This document shows, piece by piece, positions 45,584 to 55,193 of a DNA stretch of 64,000 nucleotides. Both the position numbers and the translations under genes were made by a program. The stretch is from Bacteroidaceae bacterium (GTDB taxonomy: Bacteria > Bacteroidota > Bacteroidia > Bacteroidales > Bacteroidaceae): positions 310,001-374,000 of the forward strand of contig JAFSPM010000045.1 in assembly GCA_017442855.1 (NCBI GenBank). Reading direction: 5' to 3'. Position 1 is the stretch's first letter, and each line of letters begins with the position of its first letter. A model generated the notes under the pieces. It worked only from the letters and a program-made list of their open reading frames with translations, was not told the DNA's origin and did not search any database.

Positions 45584-45617
45584 CGCCCCGTTTCTCCGTA
45601 TCAAAGAAGAACATTTT

Positions 45618-47699
45618 ATGAAGCATTTAATCGCCATTCTGTTGTCAATCACAGCACTGAATGCTGTAGCACAAACACCTGCGTCAACACCACAAGACAG
45701 TACAACAGTAAGACGTATGGGGCAAAACCCCGATGTATTGAAAGAGTTCGAACTGAACCCTGTAGTAGTGACAGGTACAGGTACGCACCAACGACTGAAG
45801 AACACCACTGCCCCTGTGGCTGTGGTAACGGCCAACGAGATAAAACGTGCCGGCATCACCGATTTTCAACAAGCGATGACGATGATGGTACCATCATTGT
45901 CGTTCAACCCTACCACCATGGGCTCTTATCTGATGATGAACGGTTTGGGCAACAAATATGTGCTTATTCTCGTGAACGGACATAAACTCATTGGCGACAT
46001 CTCTAACAACATTGACCTCGAGCGTATCGACATGAGTCGTGTGAAACGTATCGAGGTACTGAACGGTGCTGCTTCGTCTATCTATGGCTCTGATGCCATA
46101 GCGGGTGTGATCAACATCATTACCAACGACCCAGAGGACGAAATCACCTTTACCAGTAGCAGCAAATACAGCGGAAAAGGACAATACACGCAGGATGTGA
46201 GCCTCGATATTGCCAAGGGCAAGTTGGGCTCATCTACTGCCTACAGACATACACAGGCCAACAACTGGCAGAACAGTCCCTACGAGACAGTCACAGCGAA
46301 AGACGGCACAGTGAGCTTGCGCGAGACTGTCTATCCCATGTCGTTTGGCTATCACTCAAATACGGTGAGTCAGAAGTTCACTTTCAAGGCCAACGACCAA
46401 CTGTCGTTCTATGTCAGCGGCAACTATTACTGGAAACTTACGGATCGTCCTGTGAAGACGAAAGACACCAATGGTGGCTTCAACTACGACTTGCACAATG
46501 AGTCGTGGCGCTTCGAGGGGGGCGGACTGTATCGCATCAACAATAAGAACTCCATCAAGCTGGATCTCACGGCGGACGAGTATCGACAGAATCATAAGTT
46601 CATTACCGACTACCAAGGATATCATCCTGGCGACTATGCGATGAGCAAGCGTCAGAAATATTATAATGCCGAACTGCGTGGTGTGTTCCATTTTACGCAG
46701 AACAGCAATACGGTGTTTGGCTTGAATGCCCGTGAGGACAAATTGAAATCATCGAGTGGCGATGTGGAGGGTGATGCTCATACGCTGTCGGCCTACGCTC
46801 AGCATGAGGTGAAGTGGAACGCTTTCAAGGCTACGGTGGGTGCCCGCTATGATTATCACGAAATAGCTGGCAGTCATTTCAGTCCAAAGGCTACCTTGAT
46901 GTATTCCGTGGGTGGATTCAACTTCCGTGCTACGTATGCTCATGGATTCCTGTCGCCGCAGTTGAGTGAGTTGTATTACAAATACTACAACGACAATGCA
47001 GGCAAGAAACCTACCATTACCATCGGTAACAAAGACCTGAAAGCTGGAAAGAGCAACTATGTATCGCTGAATGCTGAATACAGGAACGACCGCTACAGTG
47101 TGTCTGTCACGGGCTATCTGAACTATCTGAATGATATGATTACCCGTAAGGCCTACCCCATTACGGATGAGGTAAAGAACTGGTCGCGTCAGAACTTGCA
47201 CTTGACAGAGGAGCAGATTGACCGTCTGGAAGATTACAGCCTTTACGTCAACTTCGATAGGGCCATTATTCGTGGTGTGCAGGTGGATGCATCGGCTAAC
47301 CTCTTCCCTGGTTTTATCATTACAGGCAACTATAGCTATACCTATTCTCGAGGCAAGTTCGATGGTGTGTGGCAGAACATAGAGCGTAGCATTCGTCATA
47401 CGGGTACTATCTCTGCCAACTATTCACACTCCTGGGGTTATTATCGCCTGAATGTAAACCTTACGGGCAGAATGCAGAGCAAGCGTCTCTTCCCTGACGA
47501 GGACGATGCTCCTGGCTATGGTGTCTGGAATATCAACACGCGTCATACATTCGACCATCTGAAGCATGTACAGATTGAGCCGAGCATTGGTATCGACAAT
47601 ATCTTCAACAAGAAGGATTGTCGTCCGAAGGGTGTCAATTATTCGTTGCTTTCTCCTGGCAGAATGCTGACCGTTGGATTGAATATTAAGTTTTATTGA
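45618..47699 (+). CDS. TonB-dependent outer-membrane receptor, second copy
   Basis: 693 aa from ATG 45618 (MKHLIAILLSITALNAVAQT signal peptide); an upstream in-frame ATG at 45555 would bury the signal. TonB-box-like LNPVVVTGTGTH, plug motifs MNGLGNKYVLILVNGHKLIG and SSIYGSDAIAGVINIIT, barrel ending MLTVGLNIKFY with the terminal aromatic. It is a clear paralogue of the receptor at 42153. Followed by its own CbiK-like gene, so the locus has two receptor-chelatase pairs. Confidence 0.9.
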   Translation: MKHLIAILLSITALNAVAQTPASTPQDSTTVRRMGQNPDVLKEFELNPVVVTGTGTHQRLKNTTAPVAVVTANEIKRAGITDFQQAMTMMVPSLSFNPTTMGSYLMMNGLGNKYVLILVNGHKLIGDISNNIDLERIDMSRVKRIEVLNGAASSIYGSDAIAGVINIITNDPEDEITFTSSSKYSGKGQYTQDVSLDIAKGKLGSSTAYRHTQANNWQNSPYETVTAKDGTVSLRETVYPMSFGYHSNTVSQKFTFKANDQLSFYVSGNYYWKLTDRPVKTKDTNGGFNYDLHNESWRFEGGGLYRINNKNSIKLDLTADEYRQNHKFITDYQGYHPGDYAMSKRQKYYNAELRGVFHFTQNSNTVFGLNAREDKLKSSSGDVEGDAHTLSAYAQHEVKWNAFKATVGARYDYHEIAGSHFSPKATLMYSVGGFNFRATYAHGFLSPQLSELYYKYYNDNAGKKPTITIGNKDLKAGKSNYVSLNAEYRNDRYSVSVTGYLNYLNDMITRKAYPITDEVKNWSRQNLHLTEEQIDRLEDYSLYVNFDRAIIRGVQVDASANLFPGFIITGNYSYTYSRGKFDGVWQNIERSIRHTGTISANYSHSWGYYRLNVNLTGRMQSKRLFPDEDDAPGYGVWNINTRHTFDHLKHVQIEPSIGIDNIFNKKDCRPKGVNYSLLSPGRMLTVGLNIKFY

Positions 47700-47909
47700 A
47701 AATTGATAATTGAGAATTTTATGATGATAAAACTGGCATACGTTTCTGCAGCGTAAAGAAAATCGGGAAAGTTTTCCGTATAAAAACGCAAACAGGTCAG
47801 AGCGCTATGTTTATTTTGCGTTTTAGGAAAACGTGAGCGATTTTTAGTGGAAGAAACTCAGACAGTTTTACCATCAAAAATATTCATTAAGACGTTGAAG
47901 AAAGATATT

Positions 47910-48728
47910 ATGAAAAAATTAAGTGTTTTATTATTAATGCTGTGTATGAGCATGATGTGCTTTGCTCAAAACGAGAAAGTAGCAATCTTGATGGTGCATT
48001 TCGGTACGACCGAACCAGAAGGTAGAGCATTATCGCTGGAGACAGTAAACAATGATGTGAAAGCAGCGTTCCCTGATATGGAAGTGAGACAAGCCTATGC
48101 CTCCGCCATTATCCGCAACATCTGGGGCAAACGAGGCGAACGCTTTTTAAGTCCGCAAGAAGCGCTGATGCAACTGCGTGCCGACGGCTATGAGCGAGTA
48201 TATGTGCAAAGCACCACCTTGATGGAAGGCTATGAAATGACCTACCTCAGAGAAGCCATTGCCGCCCTGCAACCCTTCTTCAAGGAATTGAAAGCAGGCA
48301 ACCCACTGCTATACAGCGTAGAAGATTGCCAGAAGGTATTGGACATCTTATCTCGTGATGCAGCAGAAAAGAACCAAGCTGTGGTGTTGGTAGGACACGG
48401 AACAACCCACCCTTCTACGGCCATTTATGCGATGCTTCAAACTATGTTGCAAGAGCGTGAGCAAAACAACTGGTATGTATCTACCATCGAGGGGTATCCC
48501 ACACAGGAAATGACGCTAAAGAGTCTGAAGCAGAAGAAGGTTAAAAAAGTGCAACTGCGTCCGTTATTGCTCACAGCTGGTGATCATGCCCGCAACGACA
48601 TTGCCAAAGAGTGGAAAGAATTGTTCGAACAACAAGGCTTCGAAGTAGATGTAAAGTTGCAGGGCTTAGGAGAAATTAAAGCCATCAGGGATATTTATAT
48701 CCAGCACATCAAGGATATTTTGAAGTAA
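47910..48728 (+). CDS. cbiK: CbiK-like sirohydrochlorin cobaltochelatase with signal peptide
   Basis: 272 aa from ATG 47910, which gives a signal peptide MKKLSVLLLMLCMSMMCFAQ with cleavage before NEK; a longer frame from 47847 lacks a sensible N-terminus. CbiK features: AILMVHFGTTEPEGRALSLE, VLVGHGTTHPST and LLTAGDHARNDIAKEW, holding the two metal His. The mature length equals cytoplasmic CbiK of Salmonella, which inserts cobalt into sirohydrochlorin, yet this one appears exported. The corrin-ring operon begins 70 bases after it. Confidence 0.85.
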   Translation: MKKLSVLLLMLCMSMMCFAQNEKVAILMVHFGTTEPEGRALSLETVNNDVKAAFPDMEVRQAYASAIIRNIWGKRGERFLSPQEALMQLRADGYERVYVQSTTLMEGYEMTYLREAIAALQPFFKELKAGNPLLYSVEDCQKVLDILSRDAAEKNQAVVLVGHGTTHPSTAIYAMLQTMLQEREQNNWYVSTIEGYPTQEMTLKSLKQKKVKKVQLRPLLLTAGDHARNDIAKEWKELFEQQGFEVDVKLQGLGEIKAIRDIYIQHIKDILK

Positions 48729-48798
48729 TTTCTTTATATTTGCTGATTCAGTATAACCGAGGCAATTTAGAATAGAGCCAAAATATAATAACAACAAG

Positions 48799-50211
48799 AT
48801 GGTGAACGGAAAAATCATAGTGGCCGGCATAGGTCCTGGAAACGAAGCCGACATAACAGGAGCAGTTATCAACGCATTGAGAGAAGCTGATGTGGTCGTT
48901 GGTTACAAGTATTACTTCCAGTTTGTTAAACCTTTCCTTCATGAAGGCGCCCAGTGTGTGGATACCGGCATGAAGAAAGAACGCGAAAGAGCCAAACAAG
49001 CATTTGAGTTGGCCCAAGAAGGACAAACAGTGGTAGTGATCAGCTCAGGCGATGCAGGCATCTATGGTATGACTCCCCTCATCTACGAGATGAAAAAGGA
49101 GCAGAACAGCGATATTGAAGTCATTTCTATCCCAGGCATCAGTGCTTTCCAGAAAGCCGCCTCTTTGTTGGGTGCGCCCATTGGTCACGACCTGTGTCTG
49201 ATATCGTTGAGCGACCTGATGACACCTTGGGATAAGATAGAAAAACGCATCATTGCTGCTGCTGAAGCCGACTTCGTGACAGCTATCTATAACCCCAAGA
49301 GTGTGGGGCGTTACTGGCAACTCTATCGTTTGCAAGAGTTGTTCCTGCAACATGGGAGGAGTGGCGATACACCCGTTGGCTATGTGCGTCAAGCTGGCCG
49401 ACCCGAGCAAGAAGTAAAAGTCACTACCCTCTCGGCTTTCGACCCTGAGGAAGTAGATATGTTTACCGTCATCATCATAGGCAACTCACAATCGTACAAC
49501 TGGCAAGATACGATGATTACCCCTCGTGGCTATTATCGTGAGGTCGTTACCGAAGGACAGAAAGTGGGTCAGAACATCATGATTGAGAGCTTCCGCACCA
49601 TCGAGAAAGAATTAAAAGACAAAGATATACCATTGGGAAGAAAATGGTCGTTATTGCATGCCATCCATACCACAGCCGACTTCGATATGGAGAACATACT
49701 GTTGGTAGATGACCATGCAGTGGAAACACTATACGAGGGCGTGACAAGCGGACGCATCAAGCACATCATTACCGATGTGACGATGGTGGTAAGCGGCATT
49801 CGCAAAGGTGCCTTACAACGTTTGGGTGTGGAAGCCAAATGCTACCTGGATGACCCTCGCGTAAAGCAAATGGCGGAGGAAAAAGGCATTACCCGCACAC
49901 AAGCAGGTATTCGTCTGGCTGTAGAACATTATCCTAATGATGCTATCTTTGCCTTCGGTAATGCACCAACTGCCTTGATGGAGCTATGTGACTTAATTCG
50001 CAAAGGCAAAGCCTATCCAGCTGGCATCATTGCCGCTCCTGTGGGATTTGTACACGTTAGGGAATCGAAGCACATGGTGAAGCCATTCAAGAATATCCCC
50101 AAACTTATTGTGGAAGGGCGAAAGGGAGGCAGTAACCTTGCAGCGACATTGGTAAATTCTATCCTCTGCTTTAATGATGCAGAGGCATTATGGCCTGGGA
50201 GGGATTTATAG
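48799..50211 (+). CDS. Fused precorrin-3B C17-methyltransferase (CbiH/CobJ) and precorrin-8X methylmutase (CbiC/CobH)
   Basis: 470 aa. Residues 1-245: SAM-dependent corrin methyltransferase (IIVAGIGPGNEADITGAV, ISSGDAGIYGM, IYNPKSVGRYWQL). Residues about 260-470: CbiC methylmutase (LLHAIHTTADFDMENILL with the catalytic His, then FAFGNAPTALMEL and PVGFVHVRESK). The first part methylates C17 with ring contraction; the second moves the C11 methyl to C12. Each half has its normal length. It is followed by cobL after 13 bases. Confidence 0.94.
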   Translation: MVNGKIIVAGIGPGNEADITGAVINALREADVVVGYKYYFQFVKPFLHEGAQCVDTGMKKERERAKQAFELAQEGQTVVVISSGDAGIYGMTPLIYEMKKEQNSDIEVISIPGISAFQKAASLLGAPIGHDLCLISLSDLMTPWDKIEKRIIAAAEADFVTAIYNPKSVGRYWQLYRLQELFLQHGRSGDTPVGYVRQAGRPEQEVKVTTLSAFDPEEVDMFTVIIIGNSQSYNWQDTMITPRGYYREVVTEGQKVGQNIMIESFRTIEKELKDKDIPLGRKWSLLHAIHTTADFDMENILLVDDHAVETLYEGVTSGRIKHIITDVTMVVSGIRKGALQRLGVEAKCYLDDPRVKQMAEEKGITRTQAGIRLAVEHYPNDAIFAFGNAPTALMELCDLIRKGKAYPAGIIAAPVGFVHVRESKHMVKPFKNIPKLIVEGRKGGSNLAATLVNSILCFNDAEALWPGRDL

Positions 50212-50224
50212 AATTGAGAATTGA

Positions 50225-51520
50225 ATGAGACGACCTAAATTTATTGTAATAGGATTGAGCGATGCACCAGAGCCTTGGTTGGAACCAAAGGCGCTGGAAG
50301 CCATTAAGCAAGGAAAAGTGTTTAGCGGCGGCAAGCGGCATCATGAGATTATGCGACCATTCTTGCCAGAGAGTTACGAGTGGATAGATATCACTGTACC
50401 ACTATTAAATGTGTTTGCCCAATACAAACAGATTTTCAATGGTCACTTTTCGGAACAGCGAGAGCCATCATGCATGCATGTTTTGTCGAGTAGTGACGAA
50501 ATAGGACGCAGTCAATGGTCAATGGTCAATGGTCAACGGTTCATCGTTGTCTTCGCTTCCGGCGACCCTCTGTTTTTCGGCTTCGCCAACACCATTTTAC
50601 GCGAGATGCCTGATGCAGAAATAGAGCTATTCCCATCGTTCAACTCCCTGCAGACACTGGCACACCGCATGCTGATGCCCTATCACGATATGCGCATTGT
50701 ATCCCTCACTGGACGTCCTTGGCATGAGTTCGACAAAGCATTGATAGAAAGAACTCCCAAGATGGGTGTACTGACCGACAACAAAGAACACACCCCAGCC
50801 ACCATCGCACAACGTATGATGGACTATGGTTACGACCAATACAACCTGTGTGTAGGAGAACATCTGGGTAACCTAGAAAAAGAACGCATCACCTACCTTT
50901 CTTTAGCAGAAGCCACTCAACGGTCGTTCGACAATCCCAATTGCCTGATACTGCAAGCAGCCCACACCTCACCAAGGATATTCGGCATCCCCGATGACCA
51001 GTTTGCTATTTTGGAAGGACGACCACGGATGATTACCAAAGCCCCTATCCGACTGCTTTCATTGCAAGCCTTAGATTTGTATCAGAAGCATACCCTTTGG
51101 GATATCGGCTTCTGTACTGGCTCCGTCAGCATCGAGGCAAAGCTACAGTTCCCCCATCTAGAAATTGTTTCCTTTGAAGTGCGCGAGGAAGGCAAAGAAC
51201 TGATGCAAATAAACTCACAACGTTTTGGAGCGCCTGGTATCACTGCATTGATAGGTGATTTCCTGACACAAGACCTAAGTGCTCTTCCCCGTCCGGATGC
51301 TGTGTTTATTGGCGGACATAACGGACAACTATCCCAGATGCTGGAACGCATCAAGAGTGTGTTGTTGCCTGAAGGATGTGTAGTATTCAACTCTGTAAGC
51401 CAAGAGAGTCAGCAAGCATTTAAGCAACAAGCCGGAGAGAAAGGCTTTACCTTGCAACCCTCGATGCACATAACGCTGAACGATTATAACCCCATTGAAA
51501 TCATAAAAGCAACGATATGA
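50225..51520 (+). CDS. cobL: Fused precorrin-6Y methyltransferase CobL (CbiE-CbiT)
   Basis: 431 aa. CbiE part (1 to about 235; FIVIGLSDAPEPWLEPKALE, FASGDPLFFGFAN) methylates C5 and C15. CbiT part (about 255-431; DIGFCTGSVSIEAKLQFP is the SAM loop) decarboxylates the C12 acetate and methylates. A segment of about 30 residues (about 78-108, with GRSQWSMVNGQR) interrupts CbiE and is coded by a GTCAATG-type tandem repeat. It ends 4 bases inside the next gene (ATGA overlap). Confidence 0.93.
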   Translation: MRRPKFIVIGLSDAPEPWLEPKALEAIKQGKVFSGGKRHHEIMRPFLPESYEWIDITVPLLNVFAQYKQIFNGHFSEQREPSCMHVLSSSDEIGRSQWSMVNGQRFIVVFASGDPLFFGFANTILREMPDAEIELFPSFNSLQTLAHRMLMPYHDMRIVSLTGRPWHEFDKALIERTPKMGVLTDNKEHTPATIAQRMMDYGYDQYNLCVGEHLGNLEKERITYLSLAEATQRSFDNPNCLILQAAHTSPRIFGIPDDQFAILEGRPRMITKAPIRLLSLQALDLYQKHTLWDIGFCTGSVSIEAKLQFPHLEIVSFEVREEGKELMQINSQRFGAPGITALIGDFLTQDLSALPRPDAVFIGGHNGQLSQMLERIKSVLLPEGCVVFNSVSQESQQAFKQQAGEKGFTLQPSMHITLNDYNPIEIIKATI

Positions 51521-53304
51521 ATAAAATAGCCATAATACCTGTAAATGAAGCTGGTACACAAGTAGTCACCTTGCTTCAACAACAACTGGAAGCACAGGTT
51601 ATCAAGCGTACTGACGTTGGCAATTGTTGGCATGAATATGATGCTTTCGTGTTTATTGGAGCCATGGGCATTTGCGTGCGAACCATTGCCCCTTATATCG
51701 AAGACAAACATACTGACCCTGCCGTAGTGTGTATAGATAGCTTGGGTAAACAGGTTATATCTGTACTATCTGGACACATTGGTGGAGCCAATGATTTGAC
51801 TTTACAAATTGCAGGTCTTTTGGGGGCAGAACCAGTGATTACTACCCAAAGCGATAAGGCAGGATTATGGGCACTCGATACGTTTGAAAAGCGGTTCGAC
51901 TGGCCCATTGCCAGCGACTTATGTGGTGATGACATGAACAAGATTATTGCTACTTTTGTCAGTGGTCAGCCCACCGCCTTGTTGCTCGATGTACGTGACG
52001 AAGGTACTGAGTATCTGGAACGTACCCTACCCGCCCATGTGACCATCGTCAACAGTATGGACGAGGTGACATCCGACAAATATAAGCTGGTTATCATCGT
52101 ATCTCCTTATCTGCACAGAGTCCCTCATAGAGTACAGGAGCTGCATTTCGTACCTATGGTTGGCACCATCGGTTTTGGTTTGGCTCATCAGGCAGAAGAT
52201 CCTTTGACGATTTATGATGAGATAGATAAAGCCTTTGCTGAAAGGGGGGTCTTGCCCTGCTCGCATAAGTATTGTACCATTGATGTGAAGGCCGATGAAC
52301 CCTTTGTCAAGGTTTTCAAGGAAGAATATGGTGAGGAAGTGTGGTTTTTCACCGCTGAGGAGTTAGCCCAAGTGGAGGTGCCTCACCCCAGCGATACGGT
52401 AATGAAGCATGTGGGCACACCCAGCGTTTGCGAAGCAGCTGCCATCTTAGGCTCTAATCATGGAAAGCTCGTCATAGAAAAGGTAAAGGGCAAAAACTGG
52501 ACAGCCGCTTTGGCTATCGATTATGCCCATTTGCGGGAGCGTCAACACGGTCATATTGAGATTGTTGGTGCTGGTCCTGGTGATCCCGATTTGGTGTCTG
52601 TTCGTGGAAGAAAGATGTTAGAGAAAGCCGACCTCATCTTGTATGCAGGCAGTCTGGTACCCAAGGAACTAACCGAATGCCACAAACCAGGAGCTACTGT
52701 TCTCAGTTCTGCCTCTATGTCGTTGGAAGAACAAGTAAACCTGATGAAGAAGTTCTACGACGAGGGCAAGTTCATCGTTCGTCTCCATACTGGCGACCCA
52801 TGTATCTTCGGAGCTATCCAGGAACAGATGAATTACTTCGACAAATGGGGCATAAGCTATCACATCACCCCAGGCATCTCATCATTCCTCGCAGCTGCCG
52901 CTGAGCTTCGTTCACAGTTTACGATACCTGAACGTGTGCAAACTATCATCCTGACTCGAGGAGAAGGTCGTACCCCAATGCCTGAAAAGGAGAAGCTGCA
53001 TCTCTTGGCTCGTAGTCAGAGTACTATGTGCATCTTCTTAAGTGCCGCTATTGTTGACGAGGTACAACGTGAATTGTTGATGGAATATCCTGAAGATACC
53101 CCTGTGGCAGCTTGCTATCATCTTACGTGGAAAGACCAACGCATCTATCGTGGGGTATTAAAAGATTTAGCTAAAATAGTGAAAGACAACAATCTGACGC
53201 TTACCACAATGCTGGTCGTTGGCGATGCCATCGACAATCGTCAGGGCTTGTCGGAGCTGTATAACAAACAGTTTACTCACCTTTTTAGAGAAGGAAAGTC
53301 ATGA
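51517..53304 (+). CDS. Fused CbiG (cobalt-precorrin-5A hydrolase) and CbiF/CobM (precorrin-4 C11-methyltransferase)
   Basis: 595 aa. Residues 1-335 are CbiG: GAMGICVRTIAPYIEDKHTD, then SVLSGHIGGANDLT and the C-terminal part with CEAAAILGSN. Residues about 345-595 are the methyltransferase: IEIVGAGPGDPDLVSVRGRK, YAGSLVPKEL, HTGDPCIFGAIQEQM. CbiG opens the ring A lactone and releases acetaldehyde, a step of the anaerobic pathway only. It overlaps both neighbours by 4 bases. Confidence 0.94.
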   Translation: MNKIAIIPVNEAGTQVVTLLQQQLEAQVIKRTDVGNCWHEYDAFVFIGAMGICVRTIAPYIEDKHTDPAVVCIDSLGKQVISVLSGHIGGANDLTLQIAGLLGAEPVITTQSDKAGLWALDTFEKRFDWPIASDLCGDDMNKIIATFVSGQPTALLLDVRDEGTEYLERTLPAHVTIVNSMDEVTSDKYKLVIIVSPYLHRVPHRVQELHFVPMVGTIGFGLAHQAEDPLTIYDEIDKAFAERGVLPCSHKYCTIDVKADEPFVKVFKEEYGEEVWFFTAEELAQVEVPHPSDTVMKHVGTPSVCEAAAILGSNHGKLVIEKVKGKNWTAALAIDYAHLRERQHGHIEIVGAGPGDPDLVSVRGRKMLEKADLILYAGSLVPKELTECHKPGATVLSSASMSLEEQVNLMKKFYDEGKFIVRLHTGDPCIFGAIQEQMNYFDKWGISYHITPGISSFLAAAAELRSQFTIPERVQTIILTRGEGRTPMPEKEKLHLLARSQSTMCIFLSAAIVDEVQRELLMEYPEDTPVAACYHLTWKDQRIYRGVLKDLAKIVKDNNLTLTTMLVVGDAIDNRQGLSELYNKQFTHLFREGKS

Positions 53305-55193
53305 TTTTAGTATTTGGAGGAACAACAGAAGGAAAGATTGCCGTGAGAAAGCTCGAAGAAGCCGGCACCCCCTACTACTACTCAACGCGAGGCGATGAGC
53401 AGGAAGTAACGCTGCACCACGGCACTCGCCTTACAGGCCCTATGGATGCCCAACAACTCACCACCTTCTGTCAAGAACACACCATCCGCTTGCTCATTGA
53501 TGCAGGTCACCCCTTTGCCGAGGTGTTGCATCAAACGGTAGCAGAGGTAGCCCATTCTTTACATCTTCCAGCTATCCGTTTTGAAAGAATCTATCCTACA
53601 CGAGACTCCTCCATCATCTGGTGCAAGGACTATACCGATGCCATTGAAAAGATACAAGAAAAAGGCGTGAAACGGCTGTTGGCGCTTACAGGCGTACAGA
53701 CCATCACCAAGCTCAAGCCGCTTGTCAATCTGGGCGTTGATTGCTACTTCCGCATCTTGAACCGAGAAAGCTCTTTGCGAATAGCGCACGAAAACGGCAT
53801 CAACGATGACCACCTGCTCTATTATGATGCAGATCATAACGACCAAACAGGACGAAGTCAATGGTCACTATTTGACGCTATGATTACCAAAGAAAGTGGT
53901 CTGTCAGGAGGCTTCCAAGAGAAAGTGGAAGCAGCCAAAGTAAACGGTATGCAAATATTTGCCGTTTGTCGCCCCACTACCCCTGCTGTCTTCCATATCG
54001 TCAACGGCGAACATGGGTTGCGTCGAATGGTCGAGCAACTATTGCCCGATTTCTATCCCTTGCATAGCGGTATCACAACAGGCACCTGTGCTACAGCTGC
54101 TTCTATAGCCGCCCTGTATCAGTTAGAAGGACAATGTCCAAGTGCCGTTCCGGTAATGCTACCCAATGGCGAAACCATTCATGTGGATGTACACTATGGC
54201 AACAATTACGCCTATGTCTTGAAAGATAGTGGAGATGACCCTGATATCACCAAAGGCATTGAAATCAGAGCAACCCTTGGATTCTTGCCGAACGACACTC
54301 CCTTAACCCCTGAGGATGAAGTAGATGATGATGGAATCCAGCCTCGTATCCTTATCCGAGGTGGTGAAGGCATTGGCACAATTACCCTACCAGGATTCGA
54401 CTATCCCCCAGGCTCAGCTGCCATCAATAAGGTTCCTCGCCAGATGATTCGTCACAACCTCCGACACTTTCTCAATCCTCAGTTTTCGGAGCAGCAAGTG
54501 CCAAAGATGCTGGCATCGTTTTTTCCGAGTTACAACGAAACAGAACAATATCAATCGTCAATTCTCAATATTGAAATAAGTGTCCCTGTAGGTTCCGAAC
54601 TCGCTCGCAGAACCTTCAACCCCCGCTTGGGTATTATGGGCGGCATCTCCATTGTAGGTGTATCAGGCATTATACAACCCTTCAGCATCGAAGGTTTCAT
54701 CAACTCCATCAGGAAGTGCATAGACGTAGCTAAAGCTATGGGATGCAAACATTTGGTACTTCACTCTGGTGCCAAGAGCGAACATATTTTGCAAGACAAA
54801 CACCCCGATTTACCCACTATCGCTTTCGTAGAATATGGCAACTATGTGGGAGAGGCAATTCGTTTGGCCAACGAGATGCAGATACCCCAAATAACCATCG
54901 GCATCATGTTGGGTAAGGCCGTAAAACTGGCTGAGGGACATTTAGATACCCATAGTCGCATGGCCACCATGAACAAAGAATTCATCAAAGAAATGATGCG
55001 TGAAGCAGGTTGTTCAGAAAGTAGCTTACAGTTAGCCGACAACCTGAATATGGCTCGCGATTTAATCAGTCTGTTGCCCCCTCAGGAACTGGAGGCTTTT
55101 ATATCTGTGGTACTGCAACATTGTTATGATCATTGTGCGCCCCTCTTCCCTAACGGACAATTAGACATAGAATTTGTAAAAGAAGAAAAATGA
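53301..55193 (+). CDS. Fused precorrin-6A reductase (CbiJ/CobK) and CbiD methyltransferase
   Basis: 630 aa. Residues 1-245: reductase with MILVFGGTTEGKIAVRKLEE and AGHPFAEVLHQTVAEVA. Residues about 252-630: CbiD, beginning LHSGITTGTCATAASIAALY, with NKVPRQMIR and LGIMGGISIVGVSGII. CbiD methylates C1 in the anaerobic route. Two short repeat-like segments (GRSQWSLFD at about 186-194, and YQSSILNIEI at about 416-425) match repeats elsewhere in the locus. Confidence 0.94.
   Translation: MILVFGGTTEGKIAVRKLEEAGTPYYYSTRGDEQEVTLHHGTRLTGPMDAQQLTTFCQEHTIRLLIDAGHPFAEVLHQTVAEVAHSLHLPAIRFERIYPTRDSSIIWCKDYTDAIEKIQEKGVKRLLALTGVQTITKLKPLVNLGVDCYFRILNRESSLRIAHENGINDDHLLYYDADHNDQTGRSQWSLFDAMITKESGLSGGFQEKVEAAKVNGMQIFAVCRPTTPAVFHIVNGEHGLRRMVEQLLPDFYPLHSGITTGTCATAASIAALYQLEGQCPSAVPVMLPNGETIHVDVHYGNNYAYVLKDSGDDPDITKGIEIRATLGFLPNDTPLTPEDEVDDDGIQPRILIRGGEGIGTITLPGFDYPPGSAAINKVPRQMIRHNLRHFLNPQFSEQQVPKMLASFFPSYNETEQYQSSILNIEISVPVGSELARRTFNPRLGIMGGISIVGVSGIIQPFSIEGFINSIRKCIDVAKAMGCKHLVLHSGAKSEHILQDKHPDLPTIAFVEYGNYVGEAIRLANEMQIPQITIGIMLGKAVKLAEGHLDTHSRMATMNKEFIKEMMREAGCSESSLQLADNLNMARDLISLLPPQELEAFISVVLQHCYDHCAPLFPNGQLDIEFVKEEK

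Noticed and set aside
46749-47399. 216-codon open frame antisense to the second TonB receptor
   Set aside because: The receptor is well supported on the other strand; the antisense frame has no motif.
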